A stretch of DNA of 64,000 bases from Roseivivax lentus (GCF_900156805.1 NZ_FTOQ01000006.1:1-64000), one strand, 5' to 3'. Counted from the first letter of the stretch, positions 8,032 through 16,763 are shown. Made by a program: numbers and translations. The notes: generated by a model from the letters alone, not told the origin.

Positions 8032-8580
8032 TCACGACGCGGCGGGCGGATCGTCGCCCTCGGCGTTCCGGGCCTCAAGCTCGCGTTCGGCCGCGTTGAA
8101 GGCGGGCTGGCGCCCGGTCAGCGCGCAGAACAGATCCTCCAGAAGCGCGATCCCGAACAGCGTCACGCCGATGGCCATGCCCAGCTGCGGCACCCAGAGC
8201 GGCATCGGCACAAGCCCCGACGTGACCTCTCCGCGGCTGAAGTTCTGGATGACCATCCCGATCGTGTGCCAGGCCAAAAGCAGGGTGATCGCTGCCGCCG
8301 TCGCCAGCGCCAGCACCAGTAGCGCGCGTTCGGCCGTGCCGCGCAGGCCCTGCACGAACAGCGTCACCCGGATATGGCTGCCGCCGCGAAAGCTGTAGGC
8401 GAGGCCCAGAAACGACGTCGCCGCAAGGCAGAAGCCCGCATATTGATCCGCGGAGGGAATGATCGTGCCCATCTGCCGGGCCACAATCTGGCCCGTGACG
8501 ATGACGCAGATCGCGACCAGGAAGACGCCCGCCAGCGCACCGGCCGCGTCGTAGAGCCTGTGGAGAAAGCCTGTCAGCAT
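8032..8580 (-). CDS. dctQ: TRAP transporter small membrane subunit (DctQ)
   Basis: This 182-residue protein has four predicted membrane helices and is the small permease partner of DctM. The family hallmark is the region after helix 2, LGLAYSFRGGSHIRVTLFVQGL, which resembles the usual G-x-H-(I/V)-R-V motif. The C-terminus is a charged cytoplasmic tail. It lies between the binding-protein gene, from which it is separated by a strong hairpin, and dctM, 112 bases downstream. Assignment to DctQ is firm from length, topology and position. Confidence 0.9.
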   Translation of the reverse strand: MLTGFLHRLYDAAGALAGVFLVAICVIVTGQIVARQMGTIIPSADQYAGFCLAATSFLGLAYSFRGGSHIRVTLFVQGLRGTAERALLVLALATAAAITLLLAWHTIGMVIQNFSRGEVTSGLVPMPLWVPQLGMAIGVTLFGIALLEDLFCALTGRQPAFNAAERELEARNAEGDDPPAAS

Positions 8581-8639
8581 GAAATCGGTCCAATCGCCGG
8601 CACCGGCCTGCGCGCAGCGGGCGGATGCGGGGAAAACAA

Positions 8640-8675
8640 GGCCCGGACCCGCAGCCTGCGCTGCCGGACCGGGCC
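8640..8675 (-). terminator. intra-operon hairpin between dctP and dctQ
   Basis: Arms 8640-8655 and 8660-8675 pair over 16 bases with two mismatches around a four-base loop (CTGC). On the transcribed (minus) strand the hairpin is followed by CTTGTTTTCC, a terminator-like T-rich stretch. It lies in the gap between the binding-protein and permease genes. It would allow partial termination or protect the dctP message, giving excess binding protein over permease. Confidence 0.7.
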
Positions 8676-8686
8676 GGTGTCGCGGA

Positions 8687-9670
8687 TCAGTTCAGCGCGT
8701 CGAGGATCGCCTGACCGTCTTCGCCGACGCTTTCGGCCCATTCGGCGGCCATCGTCTCGCCGACGGTGCCCAGATCGGCCTTCAGCGTGTCGCTCGGCAT
8801 GTGCACGGTCATGTTCGCGCCCAGCTCGGCGACCGATTCCTCGGCGATGGCGGCGCTCATCTCCCAGCCGCGGGTCTCGGCGGCGGCGGCGGCATCAAGC
8901 ACGGCCTGCTGCTGATCCTCGGGCAGGCTCGAGAAGGCCGCTTCGTTGACGATGATCATGTTCTTCGGCAGCCAGGCCTGCAGGTCGTAGAATTCCGTGG
9001 TGAAGTCCCACGCCTTCGTGCGCACGCCGGTCGCGCCCGAGGTGACCATCGCATCGACGATGCCCGTCGAGAAGGCCTGCGGGATCTCGACCGCCTCGAT
9101 CGTTGTCGGTGCGGCGCCCAGAAGCTCGGCCATCCGCGCAGTCGTCGCGTTATAGGTGCGGAAGCGCATGCCTTCGAGGTCGCCCCCCGCCTCGAGCGCG
9201 GTGTTGGTGTAGAAGCCCTGGCCCGGCCACGGCACCGCATAGAGCAGGCGGATGCCGTCCTCGGCCAGCTTTTCCTCGACAAGCGGGCGCTGCGCGTCCC
9301 AAAGCGCCTTGGCCTCTTCGTAGGTCGTGGCGATGAAGGGGATGTTGTCGGCGCCGAAGATCGGGTCTTCGTTGAAGAGGTTCGCCATCAGCACCTCGCC
9401 GATGGGCACGAACTGGTTCTGCACCGCGCGCTTGATCTCGGGATGCTTGAACAGCGAGGAACCGGAATGCACCGTGATATTCAGCCCGCCCTCGGTCGCC
9501 GCCGAGATGTCTTCGGCGAATTGCGCGATGTTGCGGGTGTGGAATTCGGCGTCCGGGTAGGGCGTCGCCATGTCCCACGCGGTCTGCGCGACAACCGGCG
9601 CCGCATGGCCGAGCGTGACGAGCGTGGCCGAGACGGCCGCGAATGTCTTCAATCTGGTAAAGGTCGTCAT
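8687..9670 (-). CDS. dctP: TRAP transporter substrate-binding protein (DctP)
   Basis: The 327-residue periplasmic protein captures the substrate for the DctQM permease downstream. A Sec signal peptide is visible to about residue 27 (ends PVVAQ). The mature chain has the DctP fold signatures: WDMATPYPDAEFHTRNIAQFAEDI at the start, the substrate-contacting RFRTYNATTARM strand near residue 170, and the AFSTGIVDAMVT segment used by family members to close the cleft. The start at 9670 is preferred over the ATG at 9676 because the AGGGA site is six bases upstream of it; the earlier ATG abuts the site. The ligand is probably an organic acid, but no specificity residue is diagnostic. Confidence 0.9.
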   Translation of the reverse strand: MTTFTRLKTFAAVSATLVTLGHAAPVVAQTAWDMATPYPDAEFHTRNIAQFAEDISAATEGGLNITVHSGSSLFKHPEIKRAVQNQFVPIGEVLMANLFNEDPIFGADNIPFIATTYEEAKALWDAQRPLVEEKLAEDGIRLLYAVPWPGQGFYTNTALEAGGDLEGMRFRTYNATTARMAELLGAAPTTIEAVEIPQAFSTGIVDAMVTSGATGVRTKAWDFTTEFYDLQAWLPKNMIIVNEAAFSSLPEDQQQAVLDAAAAAETRGWEMSAAIAEESVAELGANMTVHMPSDTLKADLGTVGETMAAEWAESVGEDGQAILDALN

Positions 9671-10189
9671 CTTCATTCCCTGTTTCTATAGGCGCCTCTC
9701 GGGGCGCTCTGGTTTCGCCATGTGCCTGTCCACGGAGATCTTGCCGCCTCCTCCGGGCCATGGTGCCCGCCACATAAGAGCGGTTCGCACGCCATGGCGC
9801 AAGGGCGCTGCCACCGTGAAGGGGCGGGCCCGGCACCGGCCGCGCCGCCCTCTGCGCCGACATTTCCGTCCGCTTCCGCGGGGAATTGCAAGGCTTTGGC
9901 GTCCTTGGGGCGGGGTGGCGCACGACATCTGCCGCTTTCTTGGGCCGGGCTGGCCGGGCCCGCCCCCGGATGCCGGACGCTGGTGCGATAGCGGCACCCC
10001 GCCGCGCGCGACCGAGAAATCAGCCGACAGAAATCCCCCGAACTCCGTAGCTTTGGGTATTCCGCGGGTCGGCAGCGAACGCTAGTGTCACGCCACTTAA
10101 CGATCCGCCGGGGAGAGGATCGTCGCGTCGCGCGCGGGGGATAACCCGCGCCGTGCGCCTCCTCCCGGCCATTAAATGGGAGGAACCAC
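9671..10189. promoter_or_regulatory. intergenic region between divergent TRAP operons
   Basis: About 520 bases separate the two divergently transcribed binding-protein genes, so promoters for both must lie here. I see no convincing gene. Near the right end is an inverted repeat, GCGCGGG/CCCGCGC (10132-10138 and 10145-10151), followed by the GGAGG site at 10180-10184 for the takP-like gene. A clear pair of -35/-10 boxes could not be identified. The rest is GC-rich sequence without repeats that I can recognise. Confidence 0.4.
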
Positions 10190-11281
10190 ATGGATCGTCG
10201 TGCATTTCTGAGAACGTCCGCGCTTGGTGGCACCGCTGCCGCCGCCGCCTCGACGCTGGCCGCACCGGCCTATGCGCAGGGCAAGCGGACGCTCACCATG
10301 GTCACGTCCTGGCCCCGCGGCTTTGCCGTGCTGGACGATGCGGCCAGCTATCTCGAGCAGTATGTCGCGGCGCTGTCCGATGGCGAGCTGACCATCGACA
10401 AGAAGGCCCCGGGCGAACTGGTGGGCGCGCTCGAAGTGTTCGACGCCGTGTCCTCGGGCCAGGCCGACATGTATCACTCGGCCGATTACTACTTCGTCGG
10501 CCAGCATCCGGGCTACGCCTTCTTCACCGCCGTGCCCTTCGGCGGCACCGCGCAGGAGGTCACCAACTGGTACCACCATGGCGGCGGCCAGGAGCTGCAT
10601 GACGAGCTGGGCTCGATCTTCAACCTCAAGGGCCTGATCGCAGGTAACTCGGGCTCCCAGTCGGGCGGCTGGTTCCGCAGCGAGATCACCTCGGCCGAGG
10701 ATTTCAACGGCCTGAAGTTCCGCATGCCGGGCCTCGGCGGCCAGGTGCTGGGCAAGCTCGGCGCGTCGGTGCAGAACATCCCCGGCGGCGAGCTCTACCA
10801 GGCGCTGTCCTCGGGCGCGCTGGACGGTCTCGAGTGGGTGGGCCCGATGGCCGACGAGCGCGCGGGCTTCCAGGAAGTGGCGAAGATCTACTACACCGCC
10901 GGTTTCCACGAGCCGGGCTCTGCGCTCGCGGCCTCGGTGAACCTCGATGTCTGGAACGAGCTGAGCCAGAAGCACAAGGACATCCTGAACATCGCCTCCC
11001 AGGCCGTGACGCATTACCAGCTCTCCGAGACGCTGGCGAATAACGGCGCCGCACTGGCCCGCCTGCAAAGCCAAGGCGTGCAGACGCTGCAATTCCCCGA
11101 CGATGTCTGGGATGCCTTCGGTGCCGCGTCGAAAGAGGTCATGGACGAGAACATGGGCGACGAGCTTTTCGCCAAGATCCGCACCTCCTTCGACGAGAGC
11201 CTCGCGGCCTCGGCGTCCTGGATCAACAAGTCCGACGGCTACTACGTCGCACAGCGCGTCCGCGTCCTCGGCGAGGGCTGA
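10190..11281 (+). CDS. TRAP transporter substrate-binding protein, TakP-type, Tat-exported
   Basis: The 363-residue protein carries a twin-arginine signal peptide (MDRRAFLRTSALGG, cleavage near residue 29, PAYAQG). The mature sequence follows the TakP alpha-keto-acid-binding branch of DctP proteins: TMVTSWPRGF, DMYHSADYYFVGQHPGYAFFTAVPFG, GGGQELHDEL, SGGWFRSEITSAEDFNGLKFRMPGLGGQVL, and ALDGLEWVGP. The W-F-R and K-F-R-M stretches supply the arginine that grips the carboxylate in TakP. A GGAGG site precedes the start. It is followed by a hairpin and then by the DctQ and DctM subunits. An organic acid such as a 2-oxo acid is the likely ligand. Export needs the Tat system, whose genes lie at 27.6-29.2 kb in this window. 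Confidence 0.88.
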   Translation: MDRRAFLRTSALGGTAAAAASTLAAPAYAQGKRTLTMVTSWPRGFAVLDDAASYLEQYVAALSDGELTIDKKAPGELVGALEVFDAVSSGQADMYHSADYYFVGQHPGYAFFTAVPFGGTAQEVTNWYHHGGGQELHDELGSIFNLKGLIAGNSGSQSGGWFRSEITSAEDFNGLKFRMPGLGGQVLGKLGASVQNIPGGELYQALSSGALDGLEWVGPMADERAGFQEVAKIYYTAGFHEPGSALAASVNLDVWNELSQKHKDILNIASQAVTHYQLSETLANNGAALARLQSQGVQTLQFPDDVWDAFGAASKEVMDENMGDELFAKIRTSFDESLAASASWINKSDGYYVAQRVRVLGEG

Positions 11282-11301
11282 TCCGCGCAGGACAGGAAAC
11301 A

Positions 11302-11332
11302 CGAAGGGCCCCGCATCCGCGTGGGCCCTTCG
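11302..11332 (+). terminator. intra-operon hairpin after the TakP-type binding-protein gene
   Basis: CGAAGGGCCC (11302-11311) and GGGCCCTTCG (11323-11332) form a perfect 10-bp stem, extendable by an inner CGC/GCG. No T-run follows. It sits in the 97-base gap before the DctQ gene, the same place as the hairpin in the other TRAP operon, and probably serves to keep the binding-protein message in excess. Confidence 0.65.
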
Positions 11333-11378
11333 ATCAAGACCAAGATAACTCCGGCGCACTGACCGGAGAGGGGGAGAG

Positions 11379-12320
11379 ATGGAAGAGGAAGCAGCGATCG
11401 GCCTCGGCGGTGCCTTCGCGGCGCTCGGATCGGGCCTCGTCTGGGTGATCCAGAACATCGCGCTGGCGTTCTACAATTTCGGCTACGCGATCACCCATCC
11501 CGGGCTCTGGCTCGACTGGTCGAACAAAGAAGCGATCATGCGCTTCGTCTATTACGGCGGCTCGACCGAGTTCTTCTTCGTGGTCTTCACGGCCTTCCTG
11601 GTGCTGACCGGCGTGGGGCTGTGGAAAAACTCCATCATGTGGGGCGCGGTGCGGGGGCTCGAGGGGCTGGCCAACGTGCTGGGCCGCGTCTTCGCCTGGG
11701 CGGGGCTTCTGATGGTCATCCAGCAGGTGGTGATCGTCTTCATGCAGCGGATCTTCACCCGGCCCGACATCTCCTTCGGCTTCGGCATTCCGCTGAGCTT
11801 CGATATTTCCTGGTGGGCCGAGGAACTCAAGCTCTACAACGCCCTGGTGGTCGCGCTCTGCCTGACCTACACCTTCGTGCAGAAGGGCCATGTGCGCGTC
11901 GATCTGGTCTATGCCGCCGTCAGCTTCCGCACCAAGCGGGTGATCGACATGTTCGGCAGCCTGTTCTTCACGATGCCGATGGCCGTGCTGATCTGGCTCT
12001 ATGCGTGGTTCTTCATGTGGCGGCACCTCATCGTGCCGAACCCCTCGGCCTCGGACACGCTCGACCGGCTTCTGCTCAAATCCCGCGCGCTGCGCTGGAA
12101 CGTGGAGACCATCGGCTTCAGCCCGAACGGCTTCACCGGCTATTTCCTCTTCAAGATCCTGCTGCTCTCGATTGCGGGCCTCATCTTCCTGCAGGCCATC
12201 GCCTTCTTCTACCGCTCCTATCTGGAGTGGAAGGAAGGCCCCGAGAGCGAGGACAAATATCTCGACATCGACCGCCTCGACGATCCCGTCGAAGTGCACG
12301 CAGACCGCGTCGACATCTAA
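11379..12320 (+). CDS. TRAP transporter small membrane subunit (DctQ), enlarged
   Basis: This 313-residue membrane protein occupies the DctQ position between the TakP-type binding protein and the large subunit. It is much longer than the usual 160-190 residues. The extra parts are an N-terminal stretch with additional helices (about residues 1-110) and an extended loop. The recognisable DctQ core is near residues 150-215, including LTYTFVQKGHVRVDLVYAAVSFRTK, where G-H-V-R-V is the family motif. The acidic C-terminal tail is cytoplasmic. A GGAGAGGGGGAGAG purine run precedes the ATG at 11379. The enlargement matches that of its DctM partner, so the two probably co-evolved. Confidence 0.85.
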   Translation: MEEEAAIGLGGAFAALGSGLVWVIQNIALAFYNFGYAITHPGLWLDWSNKEAIMRFVYYGGSTEFFFVVFTAFLVLTGVGLWKNSIMWGAVRGLEGLANVLGRVFAWAGLLMVIQQVVIVFMQRIFTRPDISFGFGIPLSFDISWWAEELKLYNALVVALCLTYTFVQKGHVRVDLVYAAVSFRTKRVIDMFGSLFFTMPMAVLIWLYAWFFMWRHLIVPNPSASDTLDRLLLKSRALRWNVETIGFSPNGFTGYFLFKILLLSIAGLIFLQAIAFFYRSYLEWKEGPESEDKYLDIDRLDDPVEVHADRVDI

Positions 12321-12338
12321 GGGGCAGGGGACAGACCT

Positions 12339-14693
12339 ATGCTATTCGGACTGGACGGGGTCGAAATCGGCCTGATCATCGTCTTCATCACGCTCTTCTC
12401 GGCGATCCTGTCGGGCTTCCCGGTGGCCTTCGCCATCGGCGGGGCGGGGGTCATTTCCTTCGCGATCATCGCCGCACTCGACAGCGCGGGGCTGCTGATC
12501 CACCAGGCGCTCGATACGGGCTCCGCGGAATATGCCGCGGTGGTGGCCGCCGGGGCCAACGAGAAGGCGATCTCGATCTTCACCCATCCCGATCTGCCAC
12601 GCGTGGCCGACGGGGTCTTCCCCGATGGCTGGCAGGTGGCGCTCGACCGCAACGTGTCCTTCATCGTGAACCGCATCAACGAGCGCGTGCTCGCGGGCCA
12701 GTCCATCGAGACGCTGCTCGCGGTGCTGATGTTCGTGCTCATGGGCATCGTGCTGGAACGCTCGAAGATCGCCAATGACCTGCTGACCACCATGGCGCGG
12801 GTCTTCGGCCCGCTGCCGGGCGGCCTTGCGGTCTCCATCGTCGTGGTGGGCGCGTTCCTCGCGGCCTCGACCGGCATCGTCGGCGCAACCGTGGTGACCA
12901 TGGGCCTTCTGGCCCTGCCCACGATGCTCAGGAACAACTACTCGCCGGAGCTTGCGACGGGGGTCATCGCTGCCTCGGGCACGCTGGGCCAGATCATCCC
13001 GCCCTCCATCGTGATCGTGCTTCTGGGCACGCTTGCGGGCGATCTCTACTCGGCCGCGCAGGAAAACCGCGCCCAGCTTGCGGGCTGCACCGATGCGCTG
13101 ACCTATCTGGGCGAGCCTGCCGTGGTCTCCGTCGGCACGCTTTTCCAAGCGGCGCTTCTGCCGGGGATCCTGCTGGCGTTTCTCTATGCCGCCTATGCCT
13201 TCGGCTACGCGCTGCTGAACCCCTCGAAGGCCCCCGCCGTCGAGATGGGCAGCGCCACGGGCGAGGTCATCACCCCGGGCGAGAAGCTGACCTGGTTCCT
13301 CTTCGTGCCCGTGGCCCTGATCGCCGGCACGCTGCTCCTGTCCAATGTCAACCTCGTGGGCAGCCAGTCCACGCAGGTCGACAGCTTCACCGCCTCGGGC
13401 GAGGCCGCGTCGCTGCGCACCAATGTCAGCCCCGAATGCCAGGCCTCGATGATCGAGCTGCATGGCCAGGAGGCCTGGGACGCCGCCGTCGCCGAACAGA
13501 CGGCGATCAACGAGGCGGGCGGCAGCGTCACCAGCGAGCGGCGCACCCCCGAGGAGATCGAGGCCGCCCGTGCCGAGCAGATCGCCAATGCCGCCCCCAT
13601 CGGCACCGGCATCGCGCTCATCGCGCTCTTCTTCGGCCTGATGCTGGCGGTGGGCCGGGGCGTAGCCCCCATAGACGAGCCCATGCCGCTCATTGCGGGG
13701 GCGGTCGGCACGCTTGGCGTGCTGCTGGTCGATATCGTCCTGATCTCGCCCATGACCTCGCCGCTCGCCACCGTGGCGCTGATCGCGATCCCGGCGCTGG
13801 TGGCGCTCTGGGGGGTGAAACACGCCGCCGCCCGCATGGCCCGGAACGAGCTGATCCGGGTGGTCTTCCCGCCGCTGGTGCTGATCGTGGCGGTGCTGGG
13901 CTCGATCCTCGGCGGCATCACCAACCCGACGCCCGCCGCGGCGCTCGGGGCGGCGGGGGCCATCATGCTCGCCGCCTACCGCAAGCTGAAAGAGCAGGAC
14001 CGCGATCCCTGGATCATCACCTATGCCACGCTCGCGGTGATCGGCACGATCCTGATCGGCATCAATTTCGACCTCAGGATCAATATCGAGAATGTCTCCG
14101 CAGAGAACTGGTTCGCCTTCTTCGTGGGCTACGGGTTGTATCTCTTTGCCTTCTTCGGGCTGCTCTATGCCTGCTGGGTGCTTTTCGCTGGCGGGGTTCT
14201 GACGCCCGCGGTGCGCGAGACGGCGAAGGTGACCTCGATGGTCTTCACCATCCTCATCGCCTCGCAGCTTCTGAACCTCGTGGTGATCTCCTTCGGCGGA
14301 GAGCATTACATCCAGCAATTCCTGCAAAGCTTCGACAACGAGTTCAAGGTCTTCCTGATCGTGATGCTCGTGCTCTTCGTGCTGGGCTTCGTTCTGGACT
14401 TCCTCGAGATCATCTACATCGTCGTGCCCATCGTGGGCCCGGTGATCTATGGCGGGTCCTTCGACCCGAAATGGGTCACGATCATGATTGCGGTGAACCT
14501 GCAGACCTCGTTCCTGACGCCGCCCTTCGGCTTTGCGCTGTTCTACCTGCGCGGCGTCGCCCCGAAAGAGGTCACCACCGGGCATATCTACCGCGGCGTG
14601 GCGCCCTTCGTGGGAATCCAGGTTCTGGGCCTCGCGATACTGTGGTTCTTCCCCGGGATCGTCACCATCGTGCCGGACCTGATCCCGAACTGA
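12339..14693 (+). CDS. TRAP transporter large membrane subunit (DctM), enlarged to 784 residues
   Basis: The protein is an integral membrane permease of the DctM family but almost twice the normal 430 residues. The N-terminal half shows DctM hallmarks: FITLFSAILSGFPVAFAIG, AASTGIVGATVVTMGLLALP near residue 185, and TLGQIIPPSIVIVLLGTLAG near 220. The C-terminal part resumes the fold, ending with the NLQTSFLTPPFGFALFYLRG and FFPGIVTIVPDL segments. Between them are a hydrophilic insert (about residues 345-420, rich in Glu/Ala/Gln) and several extra hydrophobic helices. It ends with a good terminator. Such long DctM proteins accompany TakP-type binding proteins in Rhodobacterales, as far as I recall. 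What the extra helices do is not evident. Confidence 0.87.
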   Translation: MLFGLDGVEIGLIIVFITLFSAILSGFPVAFAIGGAGVISFAIIAALDSAGLLIHQALDTGSAEYAAVVAAGANEKAISIFTHPDLPRVADGVFPDGWQVALDRNVSFIVNRINERVLAGQSIETLLAVLMFVLMGIVLERSKIANDLLTTMARVFGPLPGGLAVSIVVVGAFLAASTGIVGATVVTMGLLALPTMLRNNYSPELATGVIAASGTLGQIIPPSIVIVLLGTLAGDLYSAAQENRAQLAGCTDALTYLGEPAVVSVGTLFQAALLPGILLAFLYAAYAFGYALLNPSKAPAVEMGSATGEVITPGEKLTWFLFVPVALIAGTLLLSNVNLVGSQSTQVDSFTASGEAASLRTNVSPECQASMIELHGQEAWDAAVAEQTAINEAGGSVTSERRTPEEIEAARAEQIANAAPIGTGIALIALFFGLMLAVGRGVAPIDEPMPLIAGAVGTLGVLLVDIVLISPMTSPLATVALIAIPALVALWGVKHAAARMARNELIRVVFPPLVLIVAVLGSILGGITNPTPAAALGAAGAIMLAAYRKLKEQDRDPWIITYATLAVIGTILIGINFDLRINIENVSAENWFAFFVGYGLYLFAFFGLLYACWVLFAGGVLTPAVRETAKVTSMVFTILIASQLLNLVVISFGGEHYIQQFLQSFDNEFKVFLIVMLVLFVLGFVLDFLEIIYIVVPIVGPVIYGGSFDPKWVTIMIAVNLQTSFLTPPFGFALFYLRGVAPKEVTTGHIYRGVAPFVGIQVLGLAILWFFPGIVTIVPDLIPN

Positions 14694-14716
14694 GTGTCCA
14701 GTGTTGTAACGAGTGC

Positions 14717-14742
14717 CGGGGCGGTCCTTCGGGGCCGCCCCG
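14717..14742 (+). terminator. rho-independent terminator of the TakP-type TRAP operon
   Basis: CGGGGCGG (14717-14724) and CCGCCCCG (14735-14742) form a perfect 8-bp GC stem with a ten-base loop, followed by TTT. It lies 24 bases after the dctM stop. Confidence 0.7.
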
Positions 14743-14831
14743 TTTACGTGTCCGGAACGCGCAAGGCCACGCGACACAGGACGGACCTGCGCGCTCAGCG
14801 CTCGAAACGAAACTCGGGAAAGGTGGCGCGC

Positions 14832-15644
14832 TCAGCGCACCGGGTCGGGCAGGGCGATATTCGCCACCTGTTCGGCGATGGGATCGGTCCCGTCGGGCGA
14901 CAGCTCTTCCGAGAAGTCCTCGCCCCCGGTAAGCCGCTCCCACGTGCCCTGGCGGAACACCTCGAGGCCGGTGAAGTTGCGCTTGTAGCCCATCTTCTGG
15001 CTGCCCGGCACCCAATAGCCCAGATAGACGTAAGGCAGGCCCGCTTCCCGCGCGAGATCGACATGATCGAGGATCATGTAGGCGCCCAGCGATTGCCGCG
15101 GCAGGTCCGGCTCGTAGAAGGAATAGACCATCGACACGCCGTCATCGAGCACGTCGGTCAGGCAGGTCGCGGTCAGCTTGTCGGTCCTGCGGTCGACATA
15201 TTCCACCACCCGGCTGCGGATCGGGGTTTCCTCGATCATCGCGGCGAATTCGAAAATGTCCATGTCGGCCATGCCGCCATCGGCGTGACGCGCATCGAGA
15301 TAGCGGCGGAAGAGGGCGTATTGCTCCTCCGTGGCCCAGGGGCTGGTGGCCCGGCGCACGAGGTGGCTGTTGCGGTTGATCGTGCGGCGCTGGCTTTTCG
15401 ACGGCGCGAAGGCCGACACGTCGATCCGCGCCGAGAGGCAGGCCGAACATTCCGAACAGGACGGCCGGTAGAGCACGTTCTGCGACCGCCGGAAGCCCTG
15501 CTTCGACAGCGAATCGTTCAGCCGCTCGGCCTGCGGTCCCTGCAGCGCGGTGAACAGCTTCCGCTCCATCCGGCCTTCCAGGTACGGGCAGGGCTGCGGG
15601 GCCGTGACATAGAACTGGGGTGCCAGGGGCAGCGAATGGCGCAT
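14832..15644 (-). CDS. bpt: aspartate/glutamate leucyltransferase (arginyltransferase family)
   Basis: This 270-residue protein matches Bpt/ATE, which moves leucine from Leu-tRNA onto N-terminal Asp or Glu and so marks proteins for ClpS-ClpAP. Characteristic parts are [23 protein letters not shown] near the N-terminus, the [17 protein letters not shown] cysteine region near residue 60-75, SQRRTINRN, and the C-terminal GNAT-like core including [23 protein letters not shown] and [20 protein letters not shown]. The ATG at 15644 ([13 protein letters not shown]) is used; an upstream TTG would add 14 unrelated residues. It stands alone between a TRAP terminator and the RDD gene. Function in the N-degron pathway is known for the family. 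Confidence 0.93.
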   Translation of the reverse strand: MRHSLPLAPQFYVTAPQPCPYLEGRMERKLFTALQGPQAERLNDSLSKQGFRRSQNVLYRPSCSECSACLSARIDVSAFAPSKSQRRTINRNSHLVRRATSPWATEEQYALFRRYLDARHADGGMADMDIFEFAAMIEETPIRSRVVEYVDRRTDKLTATCLTDVLDDGVSMVYSFYEPDLPRQSLGAYMILDHVDLAREAGLPYVYLGYWVPGSQKMGYKRNFTGLEVFRQGTWERLTGGEDFSEELSPDGTDPIAEQVANIALPDPVR

Positions 15645-15741
15645 GGAGGGGTCGGGTCCGCTATTGATGTCCTCGGACGGTAGCAACGAAATCTGGAGCC
15701 GCCAAGGCCTCTGGGCGCGCCATCCGCGGAAAGACGCACCG

Positions 15742-15764
15742 GCCCCGGTTCGAAGGGCCGGGGC
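15742..15764 (-). terminator. hairpin between the RDD gene and bpt
   Basis: GCCCCGG (15742-15748) and CCGGGGC (15758-15764) pair perfectly around a nine-base loop. On the minus strand it follows the RDD gene stop and precedes bpt, with a modestly T-rich tail (GCGTCTTTCC). A terminator is plausible but not strong. Confidence 0.4.
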
Positions 15765-15785
15765 GCGCGGCGGGGCGGACCGGCG

Positions 15786-16229
15786 TCAGACGCGCCGGTT
15801 GATCATGACCGTGCCGAGAACGAGGTCGCTCAGGCCCTGTTTGCGCTCGGTGTTCAGCATCAGAAGCACCGATCCCAGCTGCACGATGAAGGTCGACACC
15901 GACAGCGCGTAGCCCAGCGTGTGCATGAAGGCCGTGCCCGCATCGAGCCGGTTGGCATAGGCGTCGCGCAGCTCGATCGCCATGGCGCGCATGCCCCAGG
16001 TGGCCGATCCGTTGGCGATGGTGATCCAGCGATAGGTGAAGCCCACGGCGATCCAGACCAGCGGGAAGAAGAACAGCGCGATGCCGAAGGTGAAGACGAT
16101 GGCCGGCACCACCAGCAGGGCGACGAAGATCGTGTCGATCACCCAGGCGAGGAAGCGCTTGAGCGTGACGCTGTCGTAGAACTCGGGCTGGCGCACCGGG
16201 TCGGGCAGATGCGTATCGAAGGCGGTCAT
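15786..16229 (-). CDS. RDD family membrane protein
   Basis: The 147-residue protein has the RDD domain: VTLKRFLAWVIDTIFVALLVVPAIV contains the conserved Arg and Asp of the first helix, and a second helix pair ends the chain (TAFMHTLGYALSVSTFIVQLGSVLLMLN). Around residues 75-88, WGMRAMAIELRDA is the usual W-G-M-x-x-x-x-I-E-V-R-D loop. RDD proteins sit in the inner membrane and some are implicated in ion exchange; the role here is unknown. It is downstream of the DUF2852 gene on the same strand, separated by a GC-rich hairpin. Confidence 0.9.
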   Translation of the reverse strand: MTAFDTHLPDPVRQPEFYDSVTLKRFLAWVIDTIFVALLVVPAIVFTFGIALFFFPLVWIAVGFTYRWITIANGSATWGMRAMAIELRDAYANRLDAGTAFMHTLGYALSVSTFIVQLGSVLLMLNTERKQGLSDLVLGTVMINRRV

Positions 16230-16299
16230 GGTCTCTGGGCTCCTCGCGGGGCTTTTCGTGACAGGGAGGTGGGGATTTCGCGCGGGCCGCGCAAGGGCC

Positions 16300-16319
16300 C
16301 GGGCCCCGGTCGGGGCCCG
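16300..16319 (-). terminator. GC hairpin between DUF2852 and RDD genes
   Basis: CGGGCCCC and GGGGCCCG make an 8-bp perfect stem with a four-base loop in the 111-base gap. There is no T-run on the minus strand, so it may be an attenuator or mRNA 3' stabiliser rather than a full terminator. Confidence 0.4.
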
Positions 16320-16340
16320 AAGGAAGGTCGGGTCTTGGCC

Positions 16341-16763
16341 TCAGGCGGTCTCGGCGCCGCCCTCGTGGTCCGCGCGGGCCTTGCGGTCTTCCATGAACTG
16401 GTCGAACTCCGCCTTGTCGCGCGCTTCGCGCAGGCGCCGCAGGAAGCTTTCGAACTCCGCCTGTTCCTGTTCGAGGCGGCGCAGCGTTTCGGACTTGTAG
16501 GCATCGAAGGCCATGTTGCCCGAGGGCTTCATCGCCGAAAAGGCGCTGCGCGAGGTCGAATGGCGGCGGGACGAACAGGAAAACATGCGTTTGCTCCAGA
16601 TCATGTAGGCAAGAAGGGCGAGGCCCACGGGCCAGAAAAGGACGAAACCGAGGATCATGGCGGCGATCCAGGCGACTTTGCCTTTCTGATCGAGCCACGC
16701 TTCGGCGCGGCTCAGCCAGCCTGCATTGGCGGGCAGATTGTGGGTTTCGGCGGCGATACTCAT
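16341..16763 (-). CDS. DUF2852 family membrane protein
   Basis: This 140-residue protein has one or two hydrophobic helices near the N-terminus (KVAWIAAMILGFVLFWPVGLALLAYMIWSKRM), a serine-rich linker, and then a charged coiled-coil-like C-terminus (TLRRLEQEQAEFESFLRRLREARDKAEFDQFMEDRKA). That arrangement is the DUF2852 pattern of alphaproteobacteria; function is unknown. The ATG at 16763 has a perfect AAGGAG site; a longer reading from a TTG at 16847 would include promoter-like DNA. Upstream lie two copies of a 19-bp palindrome, so the gene is probably under repressor or activator control. Confidence 0.8.
   Translation of the reverse strand: MSIAAETHNLPANAGWLSRAEAWLDQKGKVAWIAAMILGFVLFWPVGLALLAYMIWSKRMFSCSSRRHSTSRSAFSAMKPSGNMAFDAYKSETLRRLEQEQAEFESFLRRLREARDKAEFDQFMEDRKARADHEGGAETA

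Noticed and set aside
6531-8099. 522-residue plus-strand frame opposite the first TRAP permease
   Set aside because: Highly charged, repetitive and without a domain; the minus strand encodes DctM and DctQ.
9722-9991. Possible 89-residue protein in the gap between the TRAP operons
   Set aside because: Proline/arginine/alanine-rich, no ribosome-binding site, and equally long frames exist on the other strand.
12342-14777. 811-residue minus-strand frame opposite the large DctM gene
   Set aside because: The composition (His/Asp/Gln/Arg-rich) is that of antisense reading of a membrane-protein gene, and the opposite strand has clear DctM motifs.
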